Below, piece by piece: positions 54,701 to 62,430 of a DNA stretch of 64,000 nt. The notes under the pieces are model-generated. The model worked only from the letters and a program-made list of their open reading frames with translations, was not told where the DNA came from and made no database searches. Position numbers and translations under genes: made by a program. Source of the stretch: Heliocidaris tuberculata (Eukaryota > Echinodermata > Echinoidea > Camarodonta > Echinometridae); contig CM046838.1 of assembly GCA_025618425.1 (NCBI GenBank), positions 13,416,010-13,480,009 on the forward strand, given 5' to 3'. How positions within the stretch are numbered: position 1 is the stretch's first letter; each line of letters starts with the position of its first letter.

Positions 54701-55183
54701 AGCTAGTTAATATTTGGTATATATATTTTTCACAGGTACAGAATTATTGATTTCATCTATTTTCACCGATTTCTTGTTACTGCGCCCACTTGCGAACCCA
54801 TTATTAAGCATTGTGTTTAATGTGCGTATCCATTGTCTTAACTGCGCGCAATACTCTCCCGGTGTTGTGATGACGTAACACAACCAGCCAGGATGCGCAG
54901 CTGAGGTGCGCACAAACATAACTGATGAACCTCCTTAAGAGTGACAGTTAAAAGACTAAACAATTTCATACCTATTATGTATGACACTATTTTAATGACT
55001 AACCACTGACGCTCCTTCTATAATATCACATAAAAAGAAGGTGACATTGATTATTTATTCCTATATACTCACCAACCCCTCCTTCTTTGGAATCATCGAT
55101 AAGAACGATATTTCCTCGCCTTTTAGATGGGAGGAGGAACCCAGTTGCAGACCAGCGAATTCCACTCACCCCGAAGACATCGT
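45551..55183 (-). CDS. FG-GAP/VCBS-repeat beta-propeller protein, 5'-partial (8 exons)
   Basis: Minus-strand exons in coding order: 55183-55073, 51735-51604, 50829-50684, 49527-49473, 49163-49078, 48675-48623, 48147-47983, 45782-45551. All junctions are GT-AG and all phases agree through to the stop, giving about 326 residues of the C-terminal part. Three calcium-loop-like motifs are spaced along it, DVNGDGRKD, DVNRDNRTD and DINGDGYNE, each followed by a hydrophobic strand (AITARA, VLVTA, IFIPG) as in FG-GAP/VCBS propeller blades. Such proteins are usually secreted or enzymatic propellers; aldos-2-ulose dehydratase-like propellers are one possibility. The exon with the start codon and any signal peptide was not found; it may lie beyond 55.2 kb, possibly past the receptor genes. 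Function unknown. Confidence 0.85.
45818..47348. mobile_element. 1.5-kb near-palindromic inverted repeat (foldback element)
   Basis: Two arms of about 750 bp, head to head around about 46583 with a small spacer, match over nearly their whole length. Both arms encode the same 65-residue stretch (MGCQTAPKNWGKCFPLKPRD...) in opposite directions, and both end GAGCC / GGCTC, bordered by CTGG. An RNA of this intron would fold into a very long hairpin. Arm differences are scattered substitutions and indels, mostly near the centre. Confidence 0.88.
47380..47640. repeat. GA-rich and G-rich low-complexity region
   Basis: GAGAGA runs, a G tract at 47396-47410, and a duplicated segment (AAAATTATATGCAGGGAAAG at about 47502 and about 47581). 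Intron of the FG-GAP gene. Confidence 0.7.
47983..48147 (-). CDS. FG-GAP gene exon (165 bp)
   Basis: The acceptor is CGTCTTTCTAG and the donor CAGA|GTGAGT. Encodes EVNGKLLAFEIPDDFRTDNW then TRHLIADGFVPLVSQEGQGS and PGIVLPIYEKTDDT. GC-richer than its flanks. Confidence 0.85.
48623..48675 (-). CDS. FG-GAP gene exon (53 bp), second Ca-loop motif
   Basis: The acceptor is TTTTTTTTCAG and the donor GCAG|GTATAT. Encodes VTDVNRDNRTDVLVTAS, a calcium loop DVNRDNRTD followed by a strand. Confidence 0.82.
49078..49163 (-). CDS. FG-GAP gene exon (86 bp)
   Basis: The acceptor is TTTTTTAAAG and the donor TTAC|GTAAGT. Encodes PTTDWSNPDKIYSRVIDSVV then GESYFDAY, leading directly into the second Ca-loop on the next exon. 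Confidence 0.78.
49236..49400 (+). mobile_element. Putative SINE remnant
   Basis: CTTGTGGTTGGCTCTTGG followed by GGATTCGATCCTGAGTCACG resembles pol III A- and B-boxes. The last block (TGAGTCACGTCTTTCG) matches the SINE at 9649-9829. The borders are unclear. Confidence 0.4.
49473..49527 (-). CDS. FG-GAP gene exon (55 bp)
   Basis: The acceptor is ATTTTCACCAG and the donor GAGG|GTGAGT. Encodes AIITPAYFSQTLFVHWIEG. Short, but supported by phase continuity on both sides. Confidence 0.75.
50248..50332. repeat. GAT microsatellite
   Basis: (GATGAT)n with few interruptions in an intron of the FG-GAP gene. Confidence 0.9.
50684..50829 (-). CDS. FG-GAP gene exon
   Basis: The acceptor is CAATGTACTAG and the donor TGAG|GTAATA. 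A nearer AG (TTTACAG) would create a stop at the junction, so the upstream AG was chosen; it preserves phase. Encodes GLQKAEMVWLEHPEEPFNGQ then WNIHYMYDGPDAFFTFVDIE. Confidence 0.82.
51114..51240 (-). mobile_element. 5'-truncated copy of the tRNA-derived SINE
   Basis: Shares the tail and middle (AATAATAATAAAGC, ATATAGAGCATAT, ATGTAACGTCTA, TTAACCCCGGCTTTA) with the 59477 copy but lacks the tRNA-like head, as expected from aborted reverse transcription. Confidence 0.6.
51604..51735 (-). CDS. FG-GAP gene exon, first Ca-loop motif
   Basis: The acceptor is TCTGGCTGACAG and the donor ACAT|GTGAGT. Encodes TYDITTWKCDIGLWFYHRVL then WRDVNGDGRKDAITARARFD. DVNGDGRKD is a textbook FG-GAP/VCBS calcium loop. 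Confidence 0.88.
52598..54290. repeat. ~224-bp tandem repeat array (about 7 units)
   Basis: The word TGTACATTCAAAATCCATG starts at 53032, 53255, 53480, 53703, 53927 and 54151, giving steps of 223-225. Each unit carries TAGAGAATTATATACTGCAG, GGGGGTCCATGCACTCG, GCCCTCAGGTGGCGG and GCATGGCTGGCTGGGAACC. Outer copies (52800-53031, 54151-54285) are more diverged than inner ones. Because 224 is not a multiple of three, the open frames through it shift frame per unit and are not a gene. It lies in an intron of the FG-GAP gene. Confidence 0.93.
55073..55183 (-). CDS. FG-GAP gene, first recognised exon
   Basis: The acceptor is CTTTCTCTGCAG and the donor GTTG|GTGAGT. Encodes DDVFGVSGIRWSATGFLLPS then KRRGNIVLIDDSKEGGV. 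It starts with two bases of a split codon, so at least one more upstream exon exists. Confidence 0.75.
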
Positions 55184-55189
55184 CTGCAG

Positions 55190-55850
55190 AGAAAGGTACA
55201 AATAAAAAAAATAAAATCATTTTTATGAAATATGCAATAAAAATCACATATTAGAAACATGATTCTGTGTCAAAGAAGCGAAAGGTGCTCACTTAAACTC
55301 AAGAAAACATCACATCACGCAAAAAAAACAACAAAAAAACAAACCCAACAGCATCTGCTGGTATGCTCTGGAGGAACTTCCCCCTACCGACTTCGACGAA
55401 GTCGTGAATAAGACCAACTTAATTCTTGCGTATATAGACCGCATATTGCCATTATCATCTCTTAGGTGAACGATTATTCTCCCTTAACAACCATGGTTAG
55501 TCAAACGCGAGTTGCAAACCATCGAAGACTGCAAAGCGTCTGCGTTGGATTGCATTTCAGCAAGATTCAAGGAGTTTGCCTGCGCCTACGAGCTAAACTT
55601 TTCATTCACTAAGTTCTAGATACAAGAACTTTTGGAAACGAACATACCGTAATATGACATTCGATTGTTCGTAATATAGCCCCAAAAATTCAGTCAACCA
55701 TCAAAAGCCAGGCCAGTATCGCTGACTGAACACTTTGCTGAGGTAGCTGAGAAAGTCCTTGCTAGGGGAACTTCGAGTGAAGATGGAAATACTATCCACC
55801 AGGGCTATTCGGCAATGCACGAATAACATAGCATTTCCACGTATGCATGA
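55190..55850. other. Unassigned region 5' of the recognised FG-GAP exons
   Basis: On the plus strand from about 55368 a short codon-like run reads LEELPPTDFDEVVNKTNLIL then AYIDRILPLSSLR. It has no start, splice or family support and is followed by stops. It may be a transposon or gene relic. Confidence 0.25.
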
Positions 55851-56496
55851 TTGGTGTTTTGTAAGCGATACGGATTCTGTAAGCAATGCCGGCCTGCCCG
55901 GAACGACGAATCGCTTCAGAAAAGCCTTCGACATGATAAAAACCGAACTATGGCATTGGTATTTGGTATTTTATTCAGAAACTTCATTGACATTGACATC
56001 AATATTTTGTTTTACAATACAAAGCATTAGTATAAAGAAAAGTAAAAATCATATGGAATAAAATGGAAACAAAGAGAGAAAATATAGCAAATCATAATAA
56101 GACTACTCAGATTTAACATGTGACAAATTATATAACATTATCAAATTGGATATCATATTGATATAAACAATGCATTGTATCTTATGATTGTTATACAATA
56201 TCATATATGTAAAATACGTATCGTTGCGGCGACCCCAACACAAGTCATGCATGTGCGCGCTTCACGGGAACCTCGCCTACTTCTACCATGTTTTGTCAAT
56301 GTAAATTTCATTTTGTACTTAGTTGATTATGAGAAGGAAATAAATGAGTTTAAAATTTGAAAACAAAAGTCGATCATAAACCCCTCCTCATGGAATTTTG
56401 TCTTGGTGCCGTATAGCTTGAAGAGCGAACTTTCTCACTTAACGCGAGCAGAGCAAGAAGCACCGCACGGTGCTCTGTGATTGGTTAGATGTTCGG

Positions 56497-56641
56497 GGGC
56501 CCGTTGCACAAAACTTGCGTTTGAACGCAACTCAGGAAAATCAAACGCAACTTTATTTTCAGCCAATCAGAAGTGCGCATTAAGGACTTGCGTTTGATTT
56601 TTAGGAGTTGCAATTAAACGCAAGTTTTGTGCAATGGGCCC
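56497..56641. mobile_element. Harbinger-like MITE, 145-bp family, copy 2
   Basis: Same length and sequence family as 32193-32337 but inverted. Flanked by CGG on both sides (56494-56496, 56642-56644). The paralogous position in duplication unit 2 (about 60018) lacks it. Confidence 0.85.
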
Positions 56642-57628
56642 CGGTTCTTTATTCTGGTGCCGGAGGCGTGGGAAATATTGTATCAAAATCCTCTGTAAGA
56701 ATAATGATTGGCCCTGTCATTTTTTTTACAGGCGTATCGTTGATCCATGTCTTTTTTATTTGGTAATATTGTGATAAACATCCATCCTAATTCTGGAATG
56801 CAAGAAATCACCTTCGACATCGAATATCCAGTATGAACTGTGCATTATTTCTTTTTTTGTTGCATATTTGGACTGGCAACCACAACATGAAATTGAACCC
56901 TGATAAAATGTAATGTCTTGTAGTGACTGTTGGTTCAAACATATTCCCTTTTCTAACATGTTCGAAATGACAACAAGTGGACTGCAAAATATTGCTTGGG
57001 GTATGAAGAAAATCGCTTGTACAATAACTTTGTATTTTTAATTACTAACCTGCATGTGATCGATGTTTAATAACTTGGAATGATATATTTGTCTGCTGTC
57101 AATCATGACCAGTCCTTTTAATCATGATTTTATGTACTGATGTAATGACAGCGATTGCTACTATACTGTACATGTCAGTCATAGAGCGATGTAATTAAGA
57201 TGATATGTCTTATGCTTCTCACGATGTGAGCTTTGTCTGAATGATTTGCTTTGTTGGTCTGCAAATACACATTCATGGCTTAATTTATTTTAGCGATGTT
57301 AAGTGTTGCAACGGATATGATGGGAAACAGGATGCTTGTCATTTCGAGGGCGATTTATCCTTTGAATATTTAATTTTTCCTCCACATGACAGTTTTCCCC
57401 GATGAGCAGTGAATTATGACACAGAATATCTGATATGATCTTTTTGACTGGTTCACATAAACTTGAGAAAATCCAAACTACGAAATTGTAAAATCTAACC
57501 TGATAAAGTACTTTTCCAGTTCCAAATATTACTGAAAACTTTCCCCCTCAACTATAATATAGACCTTCTTTAGTTTTTGCGACAAGTATTAAGATGCTAT
57601 AGGGATCAAACAAGCAGGATAAACTACC

Positions 57629-58549
57629 ATGGATCCACCAACGCCTTCAGACATGTCAGATGCCCCGACAGAGTATATACAAGCTGCTGTAGTGTACATT
57701 GGATATGCACTAATGTTCGTCTCTATTTGCTTCAATACTTTCCTATTGATTGTAATACAGATTAATGATGTGTTCAGCGAAGTGGAATCCATTCTCTATC
57801 AGATCCTTGCAGTGGAGGACATGTTGAATTTTGTGTACGGTGTTGTCTTCTTGTCATTTAGAGTGAAAGATAGTAGTGATACAGGATTTCGCAATGTTGA
57901 ATTGTACATGTATAGTTTTCTCTACCAAACACTCGGCACTATTCTAATGATTACTATGAACCGATATTTGACAATCGTTAGGCCACTGCAGTCTTTGAGA
58001 TGGGTAACTCGGAAGAAAATCATCATTGCCCAAGGCGTATTAACCTTCTCCTGCTTCTTATCAGTGAGTTTTTATGCTGTGTTGGAGAGTTTCATTCATA
58101 ACATTGGACGCGCTCTTAATATCATCTTTATCGTGCCTATCGTGGTAGGATGTATCGTGCAAGTGGTGACCGGTTCTCACATTCTATACTTATCTGTCAA
58201 GCAATCGAGACGCATTAACGACGTCCGGAACATCATGATCAGGAACCGCTCTCAGCTAGACTTGAACGTTCCTCAAGAACGACGCCCTCTCAACAGTTTC
58301 AAAGGCATAAGAACAGTCTTGGTGATTACCATGTCATACTGGATCGCATGGACACCATGGATTCTTTTTATGCTGGCAGTATCAGAATATATCGACTTAC
58401 CCCAGTTTTACTTTAGCTTTTCAATTATCATGTTAATGTGTAATTCCTGTTGGAACGTTTTACTATACTACGTCACTAACAAAAATTTTCGTGTTGCTGC
58501 AAAGAAGACTTTATGTAGCATCAAGACAAGACTCTGTAAAACAATTTGA
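57629..58549 (+). CDS. Rhodopsin-like (class A) GPCR, single exon, copy 1
   Basis: 306 aa. The start has a strong context (ACCATGGAT). Seven hydrophobic segments: TM1 about 18-42 (FN at 35-36 where GN is usual), TM2 about 52-75 with LAVED (Asp64), TM3 about 90-112 ending NRY (111-113) in place of DRY, TM4 about 130-152, TM5 about 163-190, TM6 about 228-252 with SYWIAWTPW (Trp241, Pro243), TM7 about 262-282 with NVLLY (276-280) for NPxxY, then TNKNFR and a short Cys-containing tail. No cysteine sits at the top of TM3 or in the second extracellular loop, so the usual class A disulfide is missing. Ligand unknown. Intronless lineage-specific receptor expansions are known in sea urchins; assignment to one is inference. 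Confidence 0.9.
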   Translation: MDPPTPSDMSDAPTEYIQAAVVYIGYALMFVSICFNTFLLIVIQINDVFSEVESILYQILAVEDMLNFVYGVVFLSFRVKDSSDTGFRNVELYMYSFLYQTLGTILMITMNRYLTIVRPLQSLRWVTRKKIIIAQGVLTFSCFLSVSFYAVLESFIHNIGRALNIIFIVPIVVGCIVQVVTGSHILYLSVKQSRRINDVRNIMIRNRSQLDLNVPQERRPLNSFKGIRTVLVITMSYWIAWTPWILFMLAVSEYIDLPQFYFSFSIIMLMCNSCWNVLLYYVTNKNFRVAAKKTLCSIKTRLCKTI

Positions 58550-58617
58550 AAAGTTTAAATCTATATAGCTTGATGAAGAGTGTTCTTTTGTCGAAATGAT
58601 TTGTGCTGGCCTACTGT

Positions 58618-58780
58618 TGGGGGGGGGGGGGATTGGGGGCTGCAGCCCCAAACGTTTCACGACCCCCCCCCCCAAAAAAAAAAAAAAAAAAAAAGAAAAG
58701 AAAAAGGAAAGAAAGAAAGAAAGAAAAAGAGAAATAGAACGAAAGAAAAAAAGAAAAGAAAGAAACTACGTCCTTTTCTA
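58618..58780. repeat. Poly-G, poly-C, poly-A and GAAA-rich low-complexity block
   Basis: A G tract near 58620, a C tract near 58663, an A tract near 58675-58694 and GAAA repeats. Lys-rich open frames here are artefacts. Confidence 0.85.
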
Positions 58781-59476
58781 TTTATACCTTTCTTTCGAAA
58801 TGACTCCATTGGTTCCATCAAGTGTATCATTAAACCATTATTTGGTACATTTTGTAGAACGTATTATGTTTCGTACTTGGTCTTGTCAAATTTAAAGAAT
58901 GTGTAAAAGCAGATTTTAACCCCCCAAAAAGGGAAATTTTGTAATTACAGGAGAACGTCTTTTAGAACATCTATGGCTGAATCCTCTAAGTATCTCCCCT
59001 TCTATTATTATGCCCCTTTGGCATGCAAGAAATATTTGTTTCATGACAGTTTTCTATAAAAAAAAAAGGGGGGGGGGGACTTACATTCATACCCAGACCA
59101 AACCCTTGTACTGTAGGCCTATACATTATCTTAAAATTTCTTTTAAAATGGAGGGAAAATACGTGAAATAAATTTCTGCAAGCAGTAGTGGCAGTTCAGA
59201 TGGGGGGGGGGGGGGGGGGGGTTCTGGGACACACGTTCCCCGGAAATTTTGAAAAAGAAAGAAAATATGTATTACATGATGAGTTAAAACTACAGCACAC
59301 TATAGGCTCTGATGTGCACTAGAATACACAGTTTCACTATACAAAAATGAAAAATCTTCTATCTCGGTCTCTACACTCCCCATACTAAAATTTAAATAAA
59401 GTCTGTAAACAGGTATTGCATAGGCAGAAAGAAAAAAAAATGAGAATAATTTGCATGTATACCTTACTGATATTCT

Positions 59477-59777
59477 ATAATAATAATATTCACTTATTGT
59501 ATAGCGCGCATATAACATTACGATGTAACGTCTCTATACGCTTCCAAAGGACTTTGGATACTATTACCCCGGCTTTAGTTCCAAGAACGGTATCGCTCAT
59601 TGCATTCAAGGAACAAATCCTACCAGGAACCCACTTACTACACCTGGGTCGAGTGTGGCAAATGTAGATTAACGTCCTGTCAAAGTACATTAGTGCTGCG
59701 ACAGGGATTCGAACCCTGTACCTTGTGATTCACAGTGCGGAGACGTATTCACTAGACCACAACACCTCTAAGCCTCT
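59477..59777 (-). mobile_element. tRNA-derived SINE, copy 2
   Basis: On the minus strand the head GAGGTGTTGTGGTCTAGTG to GGTTCGAATCCCTGTCGC has pol III A- and B-boxes of tRNA type. The body matches copy 1 (TACTTTGACAGGACGTTAAT, ACCCAGGTGTAGTAAGTGGG) and the tail ends in ATTATTATTAT. It lies at the junction between the two duplication units. Confidence 0.8.
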
Positions 59778-59788
59778 ATAAGCCATGT

Positions 59789-62430
59789 AAGCGATACGAT
59801 AAGCAGCAGTTCTGGCCTGCCCGGAGCTATTTCAAAATTATGAAAAAATAGCTTCAGTAAAGCCATTGATTTGATAAAATTAATATAACCCCGAAGAATA
59901 GCGTTGCCATCATTAACTCCTCCACATGGAATTTTACCTTGCTGCCGTAGCATGAAGAGCGAACTTCTCACCGCGAACAGAGCGCGAAGCACCGCTCGAC
60001 GCTCGCTGATTGGCTAGATGTTTGTCTCTTTTTTAAGTGTCGTAGGGGACAATACTCAGTCCTGCTATGCTTCCTCTCTGCGGCCATTAACAGGCGTATC
60101 GTTGATCCATGTCTTGTTCTTTAGTAGTATTGTGATAAATATCTATCTTAATTCTGGAATGCAAGAAATCACTTTAGATATGAAGTATCCAAAACACTCT
60201 CAAAGATCGCGTAAAAAGGAAAGATGCATGTTTGTCGGGGAAACTTTACACAATATTGAGTAAAATTTACCCTGCATTTGGAAAATTTTACCCAAAGTTT
60301 TTGTAGAGTGTAAAGAGTGCGTTATATATCTGCATAGGTGGACGGGCATCCACAACACAACATGAAATTGAACTTTGATGTTCTGTTTTGACTGTTGATT
60401 AAAACCATATTCCCTTATCACAAATGTTGGATGTGAGTCAAACGAACTGCGAAATATTGCTTCGGAGTGTGTATTTTTTTTTCAAATCATATCGATTTAT
60501 TGATATTAATATCTACAATTTTGACTTATCGTTAGTTTATAAGTAAATAAAAAACAATAATGATAATACAATTAATAATAATAATAATGATAACTATAAT
60601 AACAATAATGATACTACACATAGCAGGTTACAGATGAATAGTCGACAAGAAATGTTAAATCATCAATGAAAATAGTTTTGATCTCTTGCAAATTTTACAA
60701 ATAAATTACTTTTTATGAGCCTGTTTTATCTATTCTATCACCTTACATATCACTTAATTTTGGACATAAATGTCAAAATGGGTCAGCTAATTATAGTTTT
60801 GACCCCTCGCAATATTTGTCCAAAAAAGGAGTTTAAACGACTTGTAACGGACCTTGGCCTTTTTTCATTACAAATCTGTGATTGATGCTCAATTATATGG
60901 AATGATTATGTTTGTTGTCAATCGTGACCTTTTAGTCATGATTTTATATAATGATGTAATGACACCGACTGCAGCTATTCTATACATGCCAGTCACAGGG
61001 CGATGTAATTAAGATGATATGTAACTATCTATGTGAGCCCGCATTTGAGCTTTGTATAAATGACGTTTTGTTGATCTGCAAAATTAGTACACATGACTTC
61101 AATGAAAAGTGTTGCTATGGATATGCAGGTAAACAGGATGCTTGTCATTTCGATGACGATTTATTCTTTGGATATCAATTTTTCCTCCACATGACAGTTT
61201 TCCCCGTTGAGTAGTGACTTATGTCCGTGGCTCACAGAATGTCTGATAGTTTTTTTTGTTTTTGTTTTTACTGCAGGGTGCAAGTTGAGAATGGTTGACA
61301 TAAACATTAGGAAATCAAAACTGCGAAATTGTAAAATCTAATCTGATTAAGTACTTTTCAAGTTCCAAATATTCATAAAAAATTGTCCCGTCAACTATAC
61401 TATAGATCGACTACAGTTTTTGCGAAAAGTAACAAGATGTTGTGGGATGTTCACACCAAAAGAGCAATATAAACTGCCATGGATCCACCAACGCCTTCAG
61501 ATGCCCCGACAGTTCATGTACAAGCAGCTGTAGTGTACATTGGCTATGCACTAATGTTCGTCTCTATTTGCTTCAATACTTTCCTATTGATTGTAATACA
61601 GATTAATGATGTGTTCAGCGAAGTGGAATCCATTCTTTATCAGATTCTTGCAGTGGAGGACATGTTGAATTTTGTGTACGGTGTTGCCTATTTTTCATTT
61701 AGAACGAACGTAGATGGTAGTGACACACTATTTTACAATGTTGAATTGTACATGAATAGTTTTCTCTACCAAACACTCGGCACTATTCTAATGATTACTA
61801 TGAACCGATATTTGACAATCGTTAGGCCATTGCAGTCTTTGAGATGGGTAACTCGAAAGAAAATCATCATTGCCCAAGGCGTATTGACATTCTCCTGCTT
61901 CTCATCTGTGAGTTTGTACGTTCTGTTGAAGAGTTACATCGGATGGGCTTTTATCACCTTTACTATGCCTATCGTGGTAGGATGTATCCTGCAAGTGGTG
62001 ACCGGTTCCCACATGCTATACTTATCTGTCAAGCAGTCGAGACGCGTTAACGACGTCCGGAACATCGTGGTCAGGAACCACTTTCAGCCAGACTTGAACG
62101 TTCCTCAAGAGGGACGCCCTCTCAACAGTTTCAAAGGCATAAGAACAGTCTTGGTGATTACCATGTCATACTGGATCGCATGGACACCGTGGATTCTTAT
62201 TATTCTGACACAATCACAGTATATCGTCTTCCCTCCGCTTTGTATAAGCTTTTCAATTATCATGTTAATGTGTAACTCTTGTTGGAACGTTTTACTATAC
62301 TACGTCACTAACAAAAATTTTCGCGTAGCTGCAAAGAAGACTTTATGTAGCATCAAAACGAGACTCTGTAAAACAATTTGGCAGGTTTAGATTTATATTG
62401 CTTGATGAAGAGTGTTCCTTTGTCGTTATG
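59789..62430. repeat. Tandem segmental duplication, unit 2
   Basis: Partner of 55858-58600. It lacks the 145-bp MITE but has about 390 bp of extra AT-rich sequence (60475-60880) inside the shared 5' flank. Homology resumes at TGTCAATCGTGACC and continues through the receptor gene. Confidence 0.85.
61479..62390 (+). CDS. Rhodopsin-like (class A) GPCR, single exon, copy 2
   Basis: 303 aa, very similar to copy 1 over most of its length, with the same ACCATGGAT start, LAVED, NRY, SYWIAWTPW and NVLLYYVTNKNFR motifs. Differences cluster in the N-terminus, the first extracellular loop (RTNVDGSDTLFYN versus RVKDSSDTGFRN), TM4 and the second loop (LKSYIGWAFITFTM versus LESFIHNIGRALNI), and the TM6-TM7 loop (TQSQYIVFPPL versus AVSEYIDLPQF). 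These are the surfaces expected to contact ligand. It also lacks the TM3/second-loop cysteine pair. Its C-terminus extends by three codons (WQV). Confidence 0.9.
   Translation: MDPPTPSDAPTVHVQAAVVYIGYALMFVSICFNTFLLIVIQINDVFSEVESILYQILAVEDMLNFVYGVAYFSFRTNVDGSDTLFYNVELYMNSFLYQTLGTILMITMNRYLTIVRPLQSLRWVTRKKIIIAQGVLTFSCFSSVSLYVLLKSYIGWAFITFTMPIVVGCILQVVTGSHMLYLSVKQSRRVNDVRNIVVRNHFQPDLNVPQEGRPLNSFKGIRTVLVITMSYWIAWTPWILIILTQSQYIVFPPLCISFSIIMLMCNSCWNVLLYYVTNKNFRVAAKKTLCSIKTRLCKTIWQV

Larger units (their letters stand above)
55858..58600. repeat. Tandem segmental duplication, unit 1
   Basis: Matches 59789-62430 in order: GCCTGCCCGGA, a block around GAAGAGCGAACTT, AGGCGTATCGTTGATCCATG, a 5' flank, then the receptor gene and the post-stop words CTTGATGAAGAGTGTTC. 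A 145-bp MITE is present only here. Confidence 0.85.

Noticed and set aside
56756..56959. 67-aa minus-strand open frame, partly duplicated near 60120
   Set aside because: The duplicated counterpart is interrupted and no protein family is recognisable; the similarity reflects the segmental duplication.
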